DNA of 64,000 nucleotides from Palaemon carinicauda (lineage: Eukaryota; Arthropoda; Malacostraca; Decapoda; Palaemonidae), in assembly GCF_036898095.1 (NCBI RefSeq), contig NC_090746.1:103026416-103090415 (forward strand). The letters run 5' to 3'. The notes beneath the pieces are model-generated. The model did no database searches. It had not been told where the DNA came from and worked only from the letters and a program-made list of their open reading frames with translations. A program made the translations under genes and the position numbers. Below are positions 34,546 to 44,560 of this stretch, piece by piece. Numbering within the stretch: position 1 is the first letter of the stretch; every line of letters starts with the position of its first letter.

Positions 34546-34734
34546 AGTTTGGGTTAGTTGTTGTCCATTTTTCTCGGAATGTCCCCGTAAACTACAAAGG
34601 CTCCGGAATATGTACTAACCTAACATAGGATGTAGGATTCTTGCCTAGTCAGACAAAGGACCCCCCCCCTCCCCTTCACCCAATGTGACATACAATGCTG
34701 TAGGTAGAATCAAATTATGGAGGTATATTGTTAT

Positions 34735-34790
34735 TATTAGTAGGTAAGCTACAACCTTAGTTGGAAAAGCACGATGCTATAAGCCCAAGT
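34735..34790 (-). repeat. SINE-A scrap
   Basis: GTAAGCTACAACCTTAGTTGG and ATGCTATAAGCCC, with a very short ATT lead. Confidence 0.65.
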
Positions 34791-34887
34791 TATATAAAGT
34801 TATACAGCTTATCTCGTCAATACTTTGCCAAATGTACAACTTGACAAAGATTCACAACATAACACTTGGGAACTGTATAAAAATTAA

Positions 34888-35047
34888 ATTTTTAAATATT
34901 AAACTTAGCCGGTGAATATATAATAGCTGACGGCTCGACAGATTCCAAAAACTCGCGAGCGATCGCCGTGAAGGTTGCGGGCGTGACCACCAGCGCCGAC
35001 TATCGGCCAGATACCGCATATACTTGTCAATTTCTCCAGTTCTTCTC
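34888..35047 (+). repeat. DIRS-I left inverted terminal repeat
   Basis: CCGGTGAATATATAATAGCTG ... CCAGTTCTTCTC is nearly identical to the complement of 41053-41202. The right copy has 9 extra bases (TCTCCGACG) and a few substitutions. Confidence 0.93.
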
Positions 35048-35899
35048 TTTCGGTCTTGTCGACAAGTTGGTTCCGCTCGCTTTATGACCTCGAGTTTTCG
35101 ACCGAATTGGTGAAGTACTTGGTTTTGGTTTTATTGCTTTCTCCGTGTTGGATTATTCAATACTATCTTCAAAAGAAATGCTTTTGAAAGGAGAGGAAAA
35201 GTGTTTTGCCCTTGCTTTTTTTTTTTTTTTTAATCTGGTTTTTCCATAGAGAAAAGATGGCCGACCCTTCCCTCAGTGTACGGAAGTGTGTTAAAGGCTT
35301 TTAGTAATTATTTTATCACTTTATTAGGCCTCTTCGATTAGCTTTCCATTTATACTAAACATCAAGATAAATTTTTATGTTTTTGTTTATATGCGGCCTT
35401 TACCTATTCTGTAGGCGGTCCTAACTTGAAAAACGAAGTTAAACAACGTTGAGCCCATTCAACTTTTATTTTTGTTTAGTTTAAAACAGTTGCTCTGTAA
35501 GAGTGATGAAATTAATATTTTTTAGAAAATATTTTAAGAAATATATTCTTTGAATAGTCTTCATGCTGTTTTTTCAAAGATGAACTAACGTTTGGTTTAT
35601 TTATGCTACGCAGTTTGCGCTCTATCGTTACGATAGAGAAAGAGAGAATCACGGTTTCACTTTGCAGAAAGAGTAAATCGATTTTGACGTTTTGTTCATT
35701 CTTCTTTCAAACTGAAGTGTTTTAGATACTAATTTAAAGGAACTTGTTAATTTTCAATTTCTTAGTCCTTTCAGTTTTTTCCTTTAGTCAAATAACCTGT
35801 TATTGACGAAGGGTGAGTGGGCCATTCTCTTGTGAGTGACGAGAGAGAGAGAGAGAGAGAGACGGGGAGAGAGAGAGAACGATCCGATCGTTATTCTCG

Positions 35900-36110
35900 T
35901 CCCAAGTCTCTGTACAAGGAGTTTGGGAGCGAGTAACGTTGTTCTCGATTCAGTTTTTTTTACTCTCGTCCCAAGTCTCTGTACGGGGAGAGAGGATAAA
36001 ACGTTTTAGTTTTTATTCTCATCCCAAGGCACTGTACGGTGAGAGATTGTAAACGTAGTCCTTAGTGAACTAGTGTTTAGTCTCCTCCCCAGTCACTGAT
36101 CTTTTTAACT
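35900..36110 (+). repeat. four-fold imperfect repeat in DIRS-I leader
   Basis: CCCAAGTCTCTGTAC occurs at 35901 and 35970, with variants at 36023 and about 36086 (spacing 53-69 bp). Short GA stretches precede it at 35841-35878. Confidence 0.75.
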
Positions 36111-36329
36111 TTATATATTTCCGTTTTATTCGATATATATGTATATGTTTATTGATTTTTGCATGTGTTTCATTTTGTACTACTGTGCTTACATTATACG
36201 ACTCATTTCGCAATTCTAACCTTTTGATGTAAGGGAGAATTGCGTGCTTCAGGTAGAAATCAGTTTTATTCATGTTTAATGTGAAATTATTGAAAAATAC
36301 GATATCAGTGAAGTAAGTGCAAAAAACAT

Positions 36330-38074
36330 GTTCTGTGTTGCGGAGGGTTCGTTTGTTCGTGCTTGTCACTTGCCTAGTCCGAGACCTCTTTCAGGCTCCC
36401 CTGCACCAGGGAGAAGGAATGTCGTAGGACCTAAGGGAGTGAGGAGTGTAAACCAACGAACAGACGTTCCCTCAAAGGTATCAGACGTTGCTCGGCAAGC
36501 ACGTCCTTGCCATAAGACAGGAGAGACGAAGTTTCTCCTCGTCTTCCGATGATTCGTCTCTTTAAAAGCCTGGGCGTAAAGTTTCGAGACGGTTGAAACG
36601 TTTATTAGTTCCTTCAGAACAAGTTCAACGTCCTAGCTGTAGTCATAATAAGAGTCCCGTTCATAGCGATGACGTTCATGTACAGACGTTTCTGCCGCAG
36701 ACTCGACGTGACGTTGAGCGATAGACACCGTAGACACAACGTGACATCGAGTGTCAGTCACCGTAGTATCGATATAGCATCGATCAGCAGTCACTGCTGT
36801 TTACTACGTGATGTTTGAACGTCAGCCACTGCAGTCACAGGTTGATCCGAAGTTAGATATGCTGTTAAAGCTTTCTTCTTCAATAGAAGCTTTCGATCCT
36901 GTTCCTGTGCGAAAGGATCCTTTGCTTTTTGTACGTCACGGTTCTGGGATACGTGATTCGGGTCTTCAACCTTCTAGACGAGCTTTGTTACGCCACGCTG
37001 ACGTTATCTCTTGTGACAGCTTTGCTGTTAAGCGAGATGCGGAGCATAAATCTCGATGTAACTTTGATCGCTTTGAACGTCAGCCACCGCAGTCACAGCG
37101 TGACGTTGAGATGCAGACACCGCAGACACGACGTGACGTCGAGGGTCAGTCATCGTAGTCACGATATAGCATCGAACAGCAGTCACCGCTGTTACTACGG
37201 GACGTTTGAACGTCTGTTACTTCTGTCACGACGTGTAGTAGAATAACATTCTCTGCAGTCACAACGTGACATCGACCCTCCAACTTTAACTTCTGTTCAT
37301 ATACAAGTTGAAGTAGCCTGTCAGGCTTTTCCTTCACGTCATTCTGAATATAAATCTCCTTCTCGCAAGACTTTAGATTTATCAGATGATGTGCCTTCTG
37401 AAGAAGTTGATGACCCCCTTTCAACTAATGTACCTTTGGGGAGTCATTCAGAAGAGGAGTAACCTAGGGTGGTCCAACAATCCCTTGTATTTTAATTATG
37501 AATTTCTTTAGTGAAATTTTGTCCTACTCGTTTTGTAACGGCTGCTCCGCCATCTGAGTTTACTCTTGGCATGACTTAATTCGACTCCTACTTTTACGAA
37601 GTCAGTTCTCTCTTGTTCTTCCAAGAGGGCCATGCTCTTACTGGGAGACTGGGTGGAATCCAGGAGAAGTTTAGGAAAGTTTGCTTTTGCTTTTCCTCCT
37701 TCTTAATTAGCTTCTCGCTCGGGCATCTGGTGTGACACAGGAGAAGCTCGAGGAGAAGTTCTCGGCTTGGGAGTACCTGCCTCTGCCCAGGGAGACTTCT
37801 TAAGCCTTGTGGACTCTCCTTGTCGTCTAGCCATGAGACGCTCCAAGATTTTATGGTCGGCTTCAGAGCTAGACCATCTCCTGTTAGGAGTTTTTTTTTC
37901 GAGCGTTTGAAGTTTTTTGTTGGATTGGTCCCTGGGAGCCTTAAGTAAGAAGGTCTCTCCAGCTGTCAATGTATTGCTGTACAATTATGTCATGCATGAA
38001 CAAGGCTATCAGGGATGGCTCCAATGATCTGGCAGCCACGTTCACTGCAGGAGTACTTAAGATGTAAGTGCGCT
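36330..38074 (+). pseudogene. DIRS-I gag remnant
   Basis: Short frames with many stops. A repeat-rich part (36690-37280) reiterates CAGTCACAGCGTGACGTTGAG-like units, giving peptides such as RQPPQSQRDVE. The 3' part still reads AIRDGSNDLAATFTAGVLK-like when frames are followed by eye (37990-38064). The position equals gag in DIRS-II, but no Cys-rich N-terminus survives. The sequence jumps at about 38065-38078 from gag straight into RT, so the end of gag and the start of RT are deleted. Confidence 0.6.
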
Positions 38075-39621
38075 CAATGTGTTCATTGTCAAGACAAACT
38101 TCACGATGAAGACTACCAAATCTGTCTTGGCAGCAGTAAGGGAAGGCGACTGGATGGTCTCTCTCGACCTTCAGGATGCATACTTCCACATCCCGATTCA
38201 TCCAAACTTTCAACAACATCTGAGGTTTGTGGACGGGAAAGTAATGTACCAATTTCGAGCACTGAACTTCGGCCTCATTCCTGCTCCTCTTGTTTTTACA
38301 AGGCCCTGGCAAAATGTAGCAAGCTTTCTACATTTTTTGAGGATTCAGAGCCTCCCTTTATTTTGATGACTGGCTAATCAGGGCGTCGTCATTAAATCGC
38401 TTTCTGGAGAGCCTCTAATGGACATTAGACCTAACCAAGGAGCTAGGTCTCATAGTGAACGTAGAGAAGTCGTAACTTACAGTACCCCATCCTAGACTAT
38501 TCTTTATTTGGGAATGGAGATACAGTGTCTGATTTTTTGGGCCTTTTCGTCTCCCACAATAATGGAGCAAGCTCTGTTAAAAGTCCTTCACTTGCAAGAG
38601 AAAAAAACAGATGCTCTGTAAGAGTTTGAACTTGCCTTGTGGGAACTCTTTCATCGCTGGAGTAGTTTATCTCTCTGGGGAGACTCAACCTTTGCCCTCT
38701 CCAATTTAACCTAAACCATTGGAACAAGGAGAAGGGCTTAGAGAGTATCTCTTTCCCAATCTCCAACTCAGTCTAGACATGTCTGACTTGGTGGGACAGC
38801 AACATCAGACTTCGAGAAGGTCTTTCTCTTGGGATCAAGAACCCAAACCATGTGTTGTATTCAGATGCATCGGATTTGGGTTAGGGAGCTCCACTGGACA
38901 GTCTGGAATGCTCGGGTCTTTGGTCCACGTATCAGAAGGAACTCCATTTAAGGCAAGTAACATCCCTCCGTTGGCGAGATTTGTGCAAGGAAAAATGAAT
39001 GTCTTGGCGGACTGCCTCAGCAGAAGAGGACAAGTCATCTCCATGGAGTGGACGTTGCACAAGACTGTGTGCGAGAAGCTATGGATGACATGGGGTCAAC
39101 CCACCATAGATCCTTTTGCGACTTCACTGACAAAGAGGCTCTCAACTTACTGCTTTCCAGTTCCGGATCCAGAGGCAGCCCACATAGACGCTTTCCTGCT
39201 GGACTGGTCTCACCTGGACGTTTATGCCTTTCCACCTTTCAAGATCCTAAACAAGGTGCTGCAGAAGTTCGCCTCTCACGAAGGGACCAGGTTGACGTTG
39301 GTTGCTCCCCTCTGGCCCGCGAGTGAGTGGTTCACAGAGGTGCTTCTATGGCTAATAGACATTCCAAGAAGTCTACCGTTGCGGATGGATCTCCTGCGTC
39401 AGCCTCACGTAAAGAGATTTCATCAAAGCCTCCCCGCGCTTCGTCTAACTGCCTTCAGACTATCGAAAGACTCTCTAAAGCTCGAGGGTTTTCGAAGGTG
39501 GCAGCTAGAGCGATCGCGAGGGCTAGAAGATCCTCTACCATCAGGATTTATCAATCTAAATGGGTGGTATTTAGAGACTGGTGTAAGTCCTCCTCTATTT
39601 CCTCTTCCAGTACCTCTGTAG
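38075..39621 (+). pseudogene. DIRS-I pol: RT, RNase H and MT-like domain, broken
   Basis: RT starts inside the fingers: FIVKTNFTMKTTKSV, GDWMVSLDLQDAYFHIPIHP, YQFRALNFGLIPAPLVFTR. The catalytic YFDD lies at 38359-38370 in a shifted frame. The thumb (LGLIVNVEKS) is followed by scrambled RNase H. From 38719 a 300-codon open part gives GKMNVLADCLSR (end of RNase H) and IDPFATSLTKRLSTYCFPVP ... VAPLWPASEWF, the DIRS methyltransferase-like domain. Role in an active element: synthesis of the DNA copy in a cytoplasmic particle. Confidence 0.9.
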
Positions 39622-40522
39622 CGCAGATTGCAGATTTTCTGCTTTATCTGAGAAACGGTCGCTCCCTCTCTGCATCCACCATTAAAGGCTACAGAAGCAT
39701 GTTAGCTTCTGTTTTCAGGCATAGGGGTTTGGATCTTTCTAATAACAAAGATCTCCAAGACCTGCTTAAGTCTTTCGAGACTTCCAAGGAACGTCATATT
39801 TCGACTCCTGCTTGGAACTTGGACGTGGTCCTACGGTTCCTTATGTCAAACAGGTTTGAACCATTAAATTCAGCCTCCCTGAAGGATCTTACCCTCAAGA
39901 CACTTTTTTTTTGGTGTGCTTGGCTTCGGCTAAAAGGGTTAGTGAGATACATGCTTTTAGCAAGAACATCGGCTTCTCCACTAATAAAGCAGTATGCGCT
40001 CTTCAACTTGGTTTTTTGGCCAAGAATGGACTTCCGTCTCGTCCTTGGCCTAAATCATTTGATATCCCCAGTCTTTCCGAGATTGTGGGGAATGAAGTTG
40101 AAAGAGTGCTGTGCCCCGTTAGAGCTCTTAAATTTTATTTATCCAGAGCTAAACCGCTGCGAGGTTGTTCAGAGGCTTTATGGTGCTCCGTTAAAAAGCC
40201 CTCTTTGCCCATGTCTAAGAATGCGTGGTCTTATTTTATTAGACTTTTGATTCGGGAGGCACACACTCATTTAAGTGAGAAGGATCGTTATTTACTTAAA
40301 GTCAAGGCTCATGAAGTCAGAGCGATAGCAACTTCAGTAGCGTTTAAGCAAAATAGATCCATTAAAAGTATTATGGACGCGACCCTTTGGAGAGGCAAGT
40401 CGGTATTCGCTTCATATTACTTGAAAGATGTCCAGACTCTTTATGAGGACTGCTACACACTGGGACCATTCGTAGCAGCGAGTGCAGTAGTGGGTGAAGG
40501 CTCTACCACTACATTCCCCTAA
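39348..40522 (+). pseudogene. DIRS-I tyrosine recombinase, single frameshift
   Basis: ATG 39348 lies inside the MT-like part of pol (274-nt overlap, different frame). N-terminal SAM-like core-binding region (TIERLSKARGFSKVAARAIA, YQSKWVVFRDWC, STIKGYRSMLASVF). A T9 run at 39904-39912 has one T too many. Reading on in the next frame gives the catalytic domain: Arg in LASAKRVSE, His and Arg in HEVRAIATSVAF, Tyr in FASYYLKD. All four catalytic residues are present. About 391 codons, normal for DIRS. The enzyme would integrate circular DNA by strand exchange. Confidence 0.92.
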
Positions 40523-40912
40523 TCCCAATATCCTTTTAATCTACTCTTGAAATTTTTATTCTTATTTTGGGTTGTACGGGAGACTAAGAAGTCTTTCGCA
40601 ATCTTTTTGATTTGGCGGGTGGTCAAAATGTTGTTTCTTGAGAGCGCCCAGATTAAGGGTATTAATGAGGTCCTGTTATAGGGGTGTTCGCCCTGGATAT
40701 AACAGCTCCTGGGAGTCTTTCAGCATCCTGAGAGGATGGCTGGGCTTCGTGAGGAAAGCAGACTAATGAGGCAAAGTAATCATCAGAGTCAGCTTCCTTA
40801 CCAGGTACCTATACTTAAGTTGGTTTTTTATGAAATATTGTCAAAAAACTCTTGAGCATATACGCCTTTATTGTATTAATACTGGTCTTTACCCACCACC
40901 ATGGGTGTGAAT
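40523..40912 (+). other. DIRS-I 3' untranslated region
   Basis: Non-coding stretch between the recombinase stop and the internal complementary region. No polyadenylation signal was assigned with confidence. Confidence 0.5.
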
Positions 40913-41007
40913 CAGCTATTATATATTCACTGGCTAAGTTTAATATTTAAAAATGATATTTTGATTATAAAATAAATTTTTGAATATACTTACCCGGTGA
41001 ATATATA
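40913..41007 (+). repeat. DIRS-I internal complementary region
   Basis: 40913-40954 (CAGCTATTATATATTCACTGG ... TATTTAAAAAT) is the inverse of the outer left end. 40955-41007 (GATATTTTGATTATAAAAT ... CCCGGTGAATATAT) is the inverse of the outer right end. The junction therefore equals the circle junction of the two ends. Confidence 0.92.
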
Positions 41008-41052
41008 AATTAAAGGCCCTCCCTTCCTCCCCGATAGAGACCCAGTCGGACT

Positions 41053-41238
41053 GAGAAGAACTGGAGAAATTGACAAGTATATGCGGTATCTGGCCGATAG
41101 TTGGCGCTGGTGGTCACACCCGCAACCTTCACGGCGATCGCTCGCGAGTTTTTGGAATCTGTCGAGCCGTCGGAGACGTCAGCTATTATATATTCACCGG
41201 GTAAGTATATTCAAAAATTTATTTTATAATCAAAATAT
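41053..41238 (+). repeat. DIRS-I right inverted terminal repeat and end
   Basis: Inverse of the left ITR up to 41202, then end-specific GTAAGTATATTC...CAAAATAT to 41238, which is the part mirrored in the internal complementary region. Confidence 0.92.
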
Positions 41239-41639
41239 AATTTCTGGTCAAATACTTATATAAAGTGGTAGCGTGTTGACTGTTTGGACATATTTTGCTC
41301 TAGATATAAAGAAGCGAGAAAATAGGAACTTTTAATCGGTCTCCGAGATATTTACTGACTTTTGAACCAAAGGAAACTTACTAAAGTTTTCTGCTAGAGC
41401 TCTCAAAAATTATGTGACAGCCATTTTTTAGTACCTATGTTGGCTAATGTGTTTTAGAAAGTGCTTCCACATTTGTAGTAAGTGTTTTAGTGGCAATACA
41501 ATCTATTTATAATGTCATTTAATGTATGTATTATATATAATAAGCTTATATAATGTTTACTAAGTGATATAGCTTAATTGGTGATGAAATATGGAAGTTA
41601 CAGGGAGTGAAAAGACTGATCGATGAGGGTGACCACCTA
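41239..41639. other. unassigned AT-rich sequence
   Basis: Nothing recognised. Confidence 0.5.
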
Positions 41640-41902
41640 TAGTCAATTTTTTTTTTTTTAGTGAGGCAGATTTGCACCAACTCGCAGCGGTGCCCTTTTA
41701 GCTCGGAAAAGTTTCCAAATCGCTGATTGGTTGGACAAGATAATTCTAACCAATCAGCGACCAGGAAACTTTTCCAAGCTAAAAGGGCACCACTGCGAGT
41801 CGGTGCAAATCTTTAACCAATCAGCGATCAGGAAACATTTCCGAGCTAAAAGGGCACCGCTGCCAGTCGGTGAAAATCTGCCTCGCTAAAAAAAATTGAC
41901 TA
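41640..41902. mobile_element. foldback MITE with a tandemly doubled right arm
   Basis: TAGTCAATTTTTTT...GAGGCAGATTTGCACC at the left is the inverse of the right end (GGTGAAAATCTGCCTC...AAAAATTGACTA). Inner parts CTTTTAGCTCGGAAAAGTTTCC and CGCTGATTGGTT also pair. The right arm (ACCAATCAGCGA ... AAGGGCACC.CTGC) is present twice in tandem, 41748-41812 and 41817-41880. A TA target duplication is possible. No coding capacity. Confidence 0.8.
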
Positions 41903-43695
41903 AGAGTTTAGGCGAGGTTAAGTGGGTGTGGTTAATGTCTCTCATTCCGGTTTCCCCTCCCAAAGCCCATGCTTCCACGATGCACTTGAGCTATGTTTGT
42001 TCCGTAACCAAAATACAAACCACGCTATTTACAAAGGGTATTACTTTTAGCGCAGCTGAAAGGACGAGCCAATAGTTTTTAACGAGGGTTAATTACCCCC
42101 GCGCTAGTTAGCGGGGGGTGGGGAAGGGTAGCTTGCTACCCCTCCCCCCTCCACACACCGGTAACTTGCTTCACTTCACTTTTGGCTCGGCGGTGATCAG
42201 ACGTGTCTGTTCATCGCCTTCGTGACAGCCTTTAATTTTCTGCTTTTTCTTTTCAGCTTGTGTGATTGGTTGGAAGTTGACCTTCAGTTATTTTCTTTTA
42301 TTTACTATGCGTACATGCCCTGGAGTTGCCGGCCGTCCTTGTGGGACTTTCATGTCGGACGTTATTACGGATCCTCACACCCTCTGCCCTCAATGTCGGG
42401 GCCGACGGTGCGACCAGGATAACATGTGCCGTGAGTGCAGGGAGTGGTCTGCCTCCCAGTGGGAGAGGTTTGGCCGTCAGCGTAAGAAGAAGTCCAAGAG
42501 AGACCGTTCTCCTCCGGGGTTAGCCTTGAAGGAGGAAGGTTCTCGGGACTCTTCTTCCGCCGCCCAAACCTCCTCCGAAGCTCCCCCTCGTCCGCCTCCT
42601 AAGGAGAGTCGTCCGAGTGGGAGCGCAGGCCCTTGTTCTGTTTCCCTACCTTCGGTGGGGGGAGAGGGCGTCGCCTCCCATAGCGAGGCGGTTCCCCCTC
42701 CTCCTCCGGGGGAGGTTATTGATAATAATGCCTTATCCAGTGATGATCTTTTACAGATTTGGTCGTCCCTGGGGCTTAAGGGCTTGCCCTCCAGGGTCGC
42801 TCTTATTGACCTTGTCTCGTTGGGGGCCGCTGTTAAACAGTCGCCGGTGGTAGCGGAGGTAGACCCTCTGTCTATTGTCGACGTCGTGGTGACAGAGGCC
42901 TCCGACGTGGCTGGGCCTTCCGACGCAGGTGCTGTTGCTGGTGATGGTGTTCAAGGCTCTCCTCCTCCTTCCGTGCATCCTTCGAAGGGGGAAGTGAGTC
43001 CTTCGGTCTCGACTGCTGCCCAGCTTCCTTCTGAGGGAAGTGTTTTGACGGAGACTCCCCTTCGGAGGACCGATGGTCCCGACGATCTCCCCCGAGGCCG
43101 CCTCCGCCGTAAGGCTCACCGCCCTCTACGCCACAAGGGCCTCCCTTCCCCTTACAGGGGGACTAAGAGGCGCCATTTTGGGTCTTCCTCCTCCGGGGGG
43201 GACTCTCCTCGTCAGCCTCAACCGACTGCTCCGCCCTCCTTGAACCTCTCTGCAGACCGCTCACCATCTCCTGCCGGATCTTCGCCTTCTGGAGAACTCG
43301 TCACCCGACGGGCAACGGTCCCTTCGGGGCTAAGGGATTCTTCCCTTACGCGAGCAGGGCTAGCGCACAAGCGCTCTCCTGCTCGCCAAGACTCTCCTGC
43401 TCGTCGGCTCTCTCCTGATGTTCGCCCCCCTCGCCAGCGCTCTCCTGCTCGTCAGCTCTCTTCCGAGCGTCAGCGCTCATTTGAGGACCATCGCCCTGCG
43501 GTCTCTGACCACCCTTTAGTTCCTGCTGAACTCACTGCTCACCATCCACCTGGTCCTGTGGCTACGCAACATCGTGCTGCGCGTGTGTCAGAAACACATG
43601 TTCGCCAACGCGCCAGCGATCTTCCCGTTCCTGCTCGTGAACGCGCCGCACCACCTGTCCTCTCACAGGACGCGTCGACCTTCTGCTCGCCAGCG

Positions 43696-44290
43696 ATCAC
43701 CTACAACTGCTGCTCGCCATCGCACACCCTGCATGATCGCCCGCTTATGCATGCTGCTCCTCATCGCACAACCCTGAACGATCGCCCTCCTGCGGATGCT
43801 GATCACCATCGCACCCTTTCACGCGATCATTCACCTGCACATGCTGCTCGCCATCGCACAACCCTCCACGATTGCCCGCTTACGCATGCTGCTCCTCATC
43901 GCACAACCCTGAACGATCGCCCTCCTGCGGATGCTGATCACCATCGCACCCTTTCACGCGATCATTCACCTGCGCATGCTGCTCGCCATCGCACAACCCT
44001 GCACGATCGCCCGCTTACGCATGCTGCTGCTCATCGCACAACCCTGAACGATCGCCCTCCTGCGGATGCTGATCACCATCTCACCCTTTCACGCGATCAT
44101 TCACCTGCGCATGCTGCTCGCCATCGCACAACCCTGCACGATCGCCCGCTTACGCATGCTGCTCCTCATCGCACAACCCTGAACGATCACCCTCTTGCGG
44201 ATGCTGATCACCATCGCACCCTATCACGCGATCATTCACCTACACATGCTGCTCGCCATCGCTTACCATCACGCGGTCATTATCGCCAGC
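43696..44290 (+). repeat. 135-bp coding tandem repeat in DIRS-II gag
   Basis: GATCGCCCGCTTA-type starts recur at 43735, 43870, 44005 and 44140, exactly 135 bp apart (45 codons). Each unit consists of three related 15-residue subunits (HDRPLTHAAPHRTTL, NDRPPADADHHRTLS, RDHSPAHAARHRTTL). Confidence 0.93.
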
Positions 44291-44560
44291 GATCTTCTTC
44301 ACCTACGCGGCAGCACGATCCCTTGCCGTCGCGCCATCGCTTGCGTTCGTCGCCTCGGACACGTGTTCATTTACCTTCCCACCCTCACGCCCACTCGCCT
44401 GCGCGCCCGCGCGATCGCTCGCCTGCGTGCCCACGCGACCGCTCGCCTGCGTGCCCGTGCGACCGCTCGCCTGTGCGCCAGCGCGATCACTCGCGCGACC
44501 ATTCGCCTTTGCGCGACCGTTCGCCCTCGCGCGACCATAGTTCGCGGCGAATTCCACAGC
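44290..44560 (+). repeat. RD/RS-rich coding repeats in DIRS-II gag
   Basis: PRDRSPACPRDRSP, QRDHSRDHSP and SPSRDHSSRR: 8-residue and shorter units encoded by GCGATCGCTCGCCTGCGTGC-type repeats. They resemble SR/RD-domain composition. Confidence 0.8.

Larger units (their letters stand above)
34888..41238 (+). mobile_element. DIRS-I: DIRS-type tyrosine-recombinase retrotransposon, inactive
   Basis: 6.35 kb bounded by inverted terminal repeats (34905-35047 and 41053-41202) with further end-specific sequence outside. An internal complementary region (40913-41007) joins the complement of the left end to the complement of the right end, the defining DIRS architecture. In between, remnants of gag, RT/RNase H/MT-like and tyrosine recombinase occur in that order. 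No LTR and no DDE integrase. Stops, shifts and a deletion show that the copy is dead. Confidence 0.93.

Noticed and set aside
42262..42306. Gag start upstream of ATG 42307
   Set aside because: The frame extends upstream but has no ATG, and similarity to the DIRS-IV gag begins at 42307.
43574..43777. Alternative frames inside the gag repeat region, including 44195-44569
   Set aside because: The repeat keeps several frames open; only the gag frame links to the N- and C-terminal gag parts.
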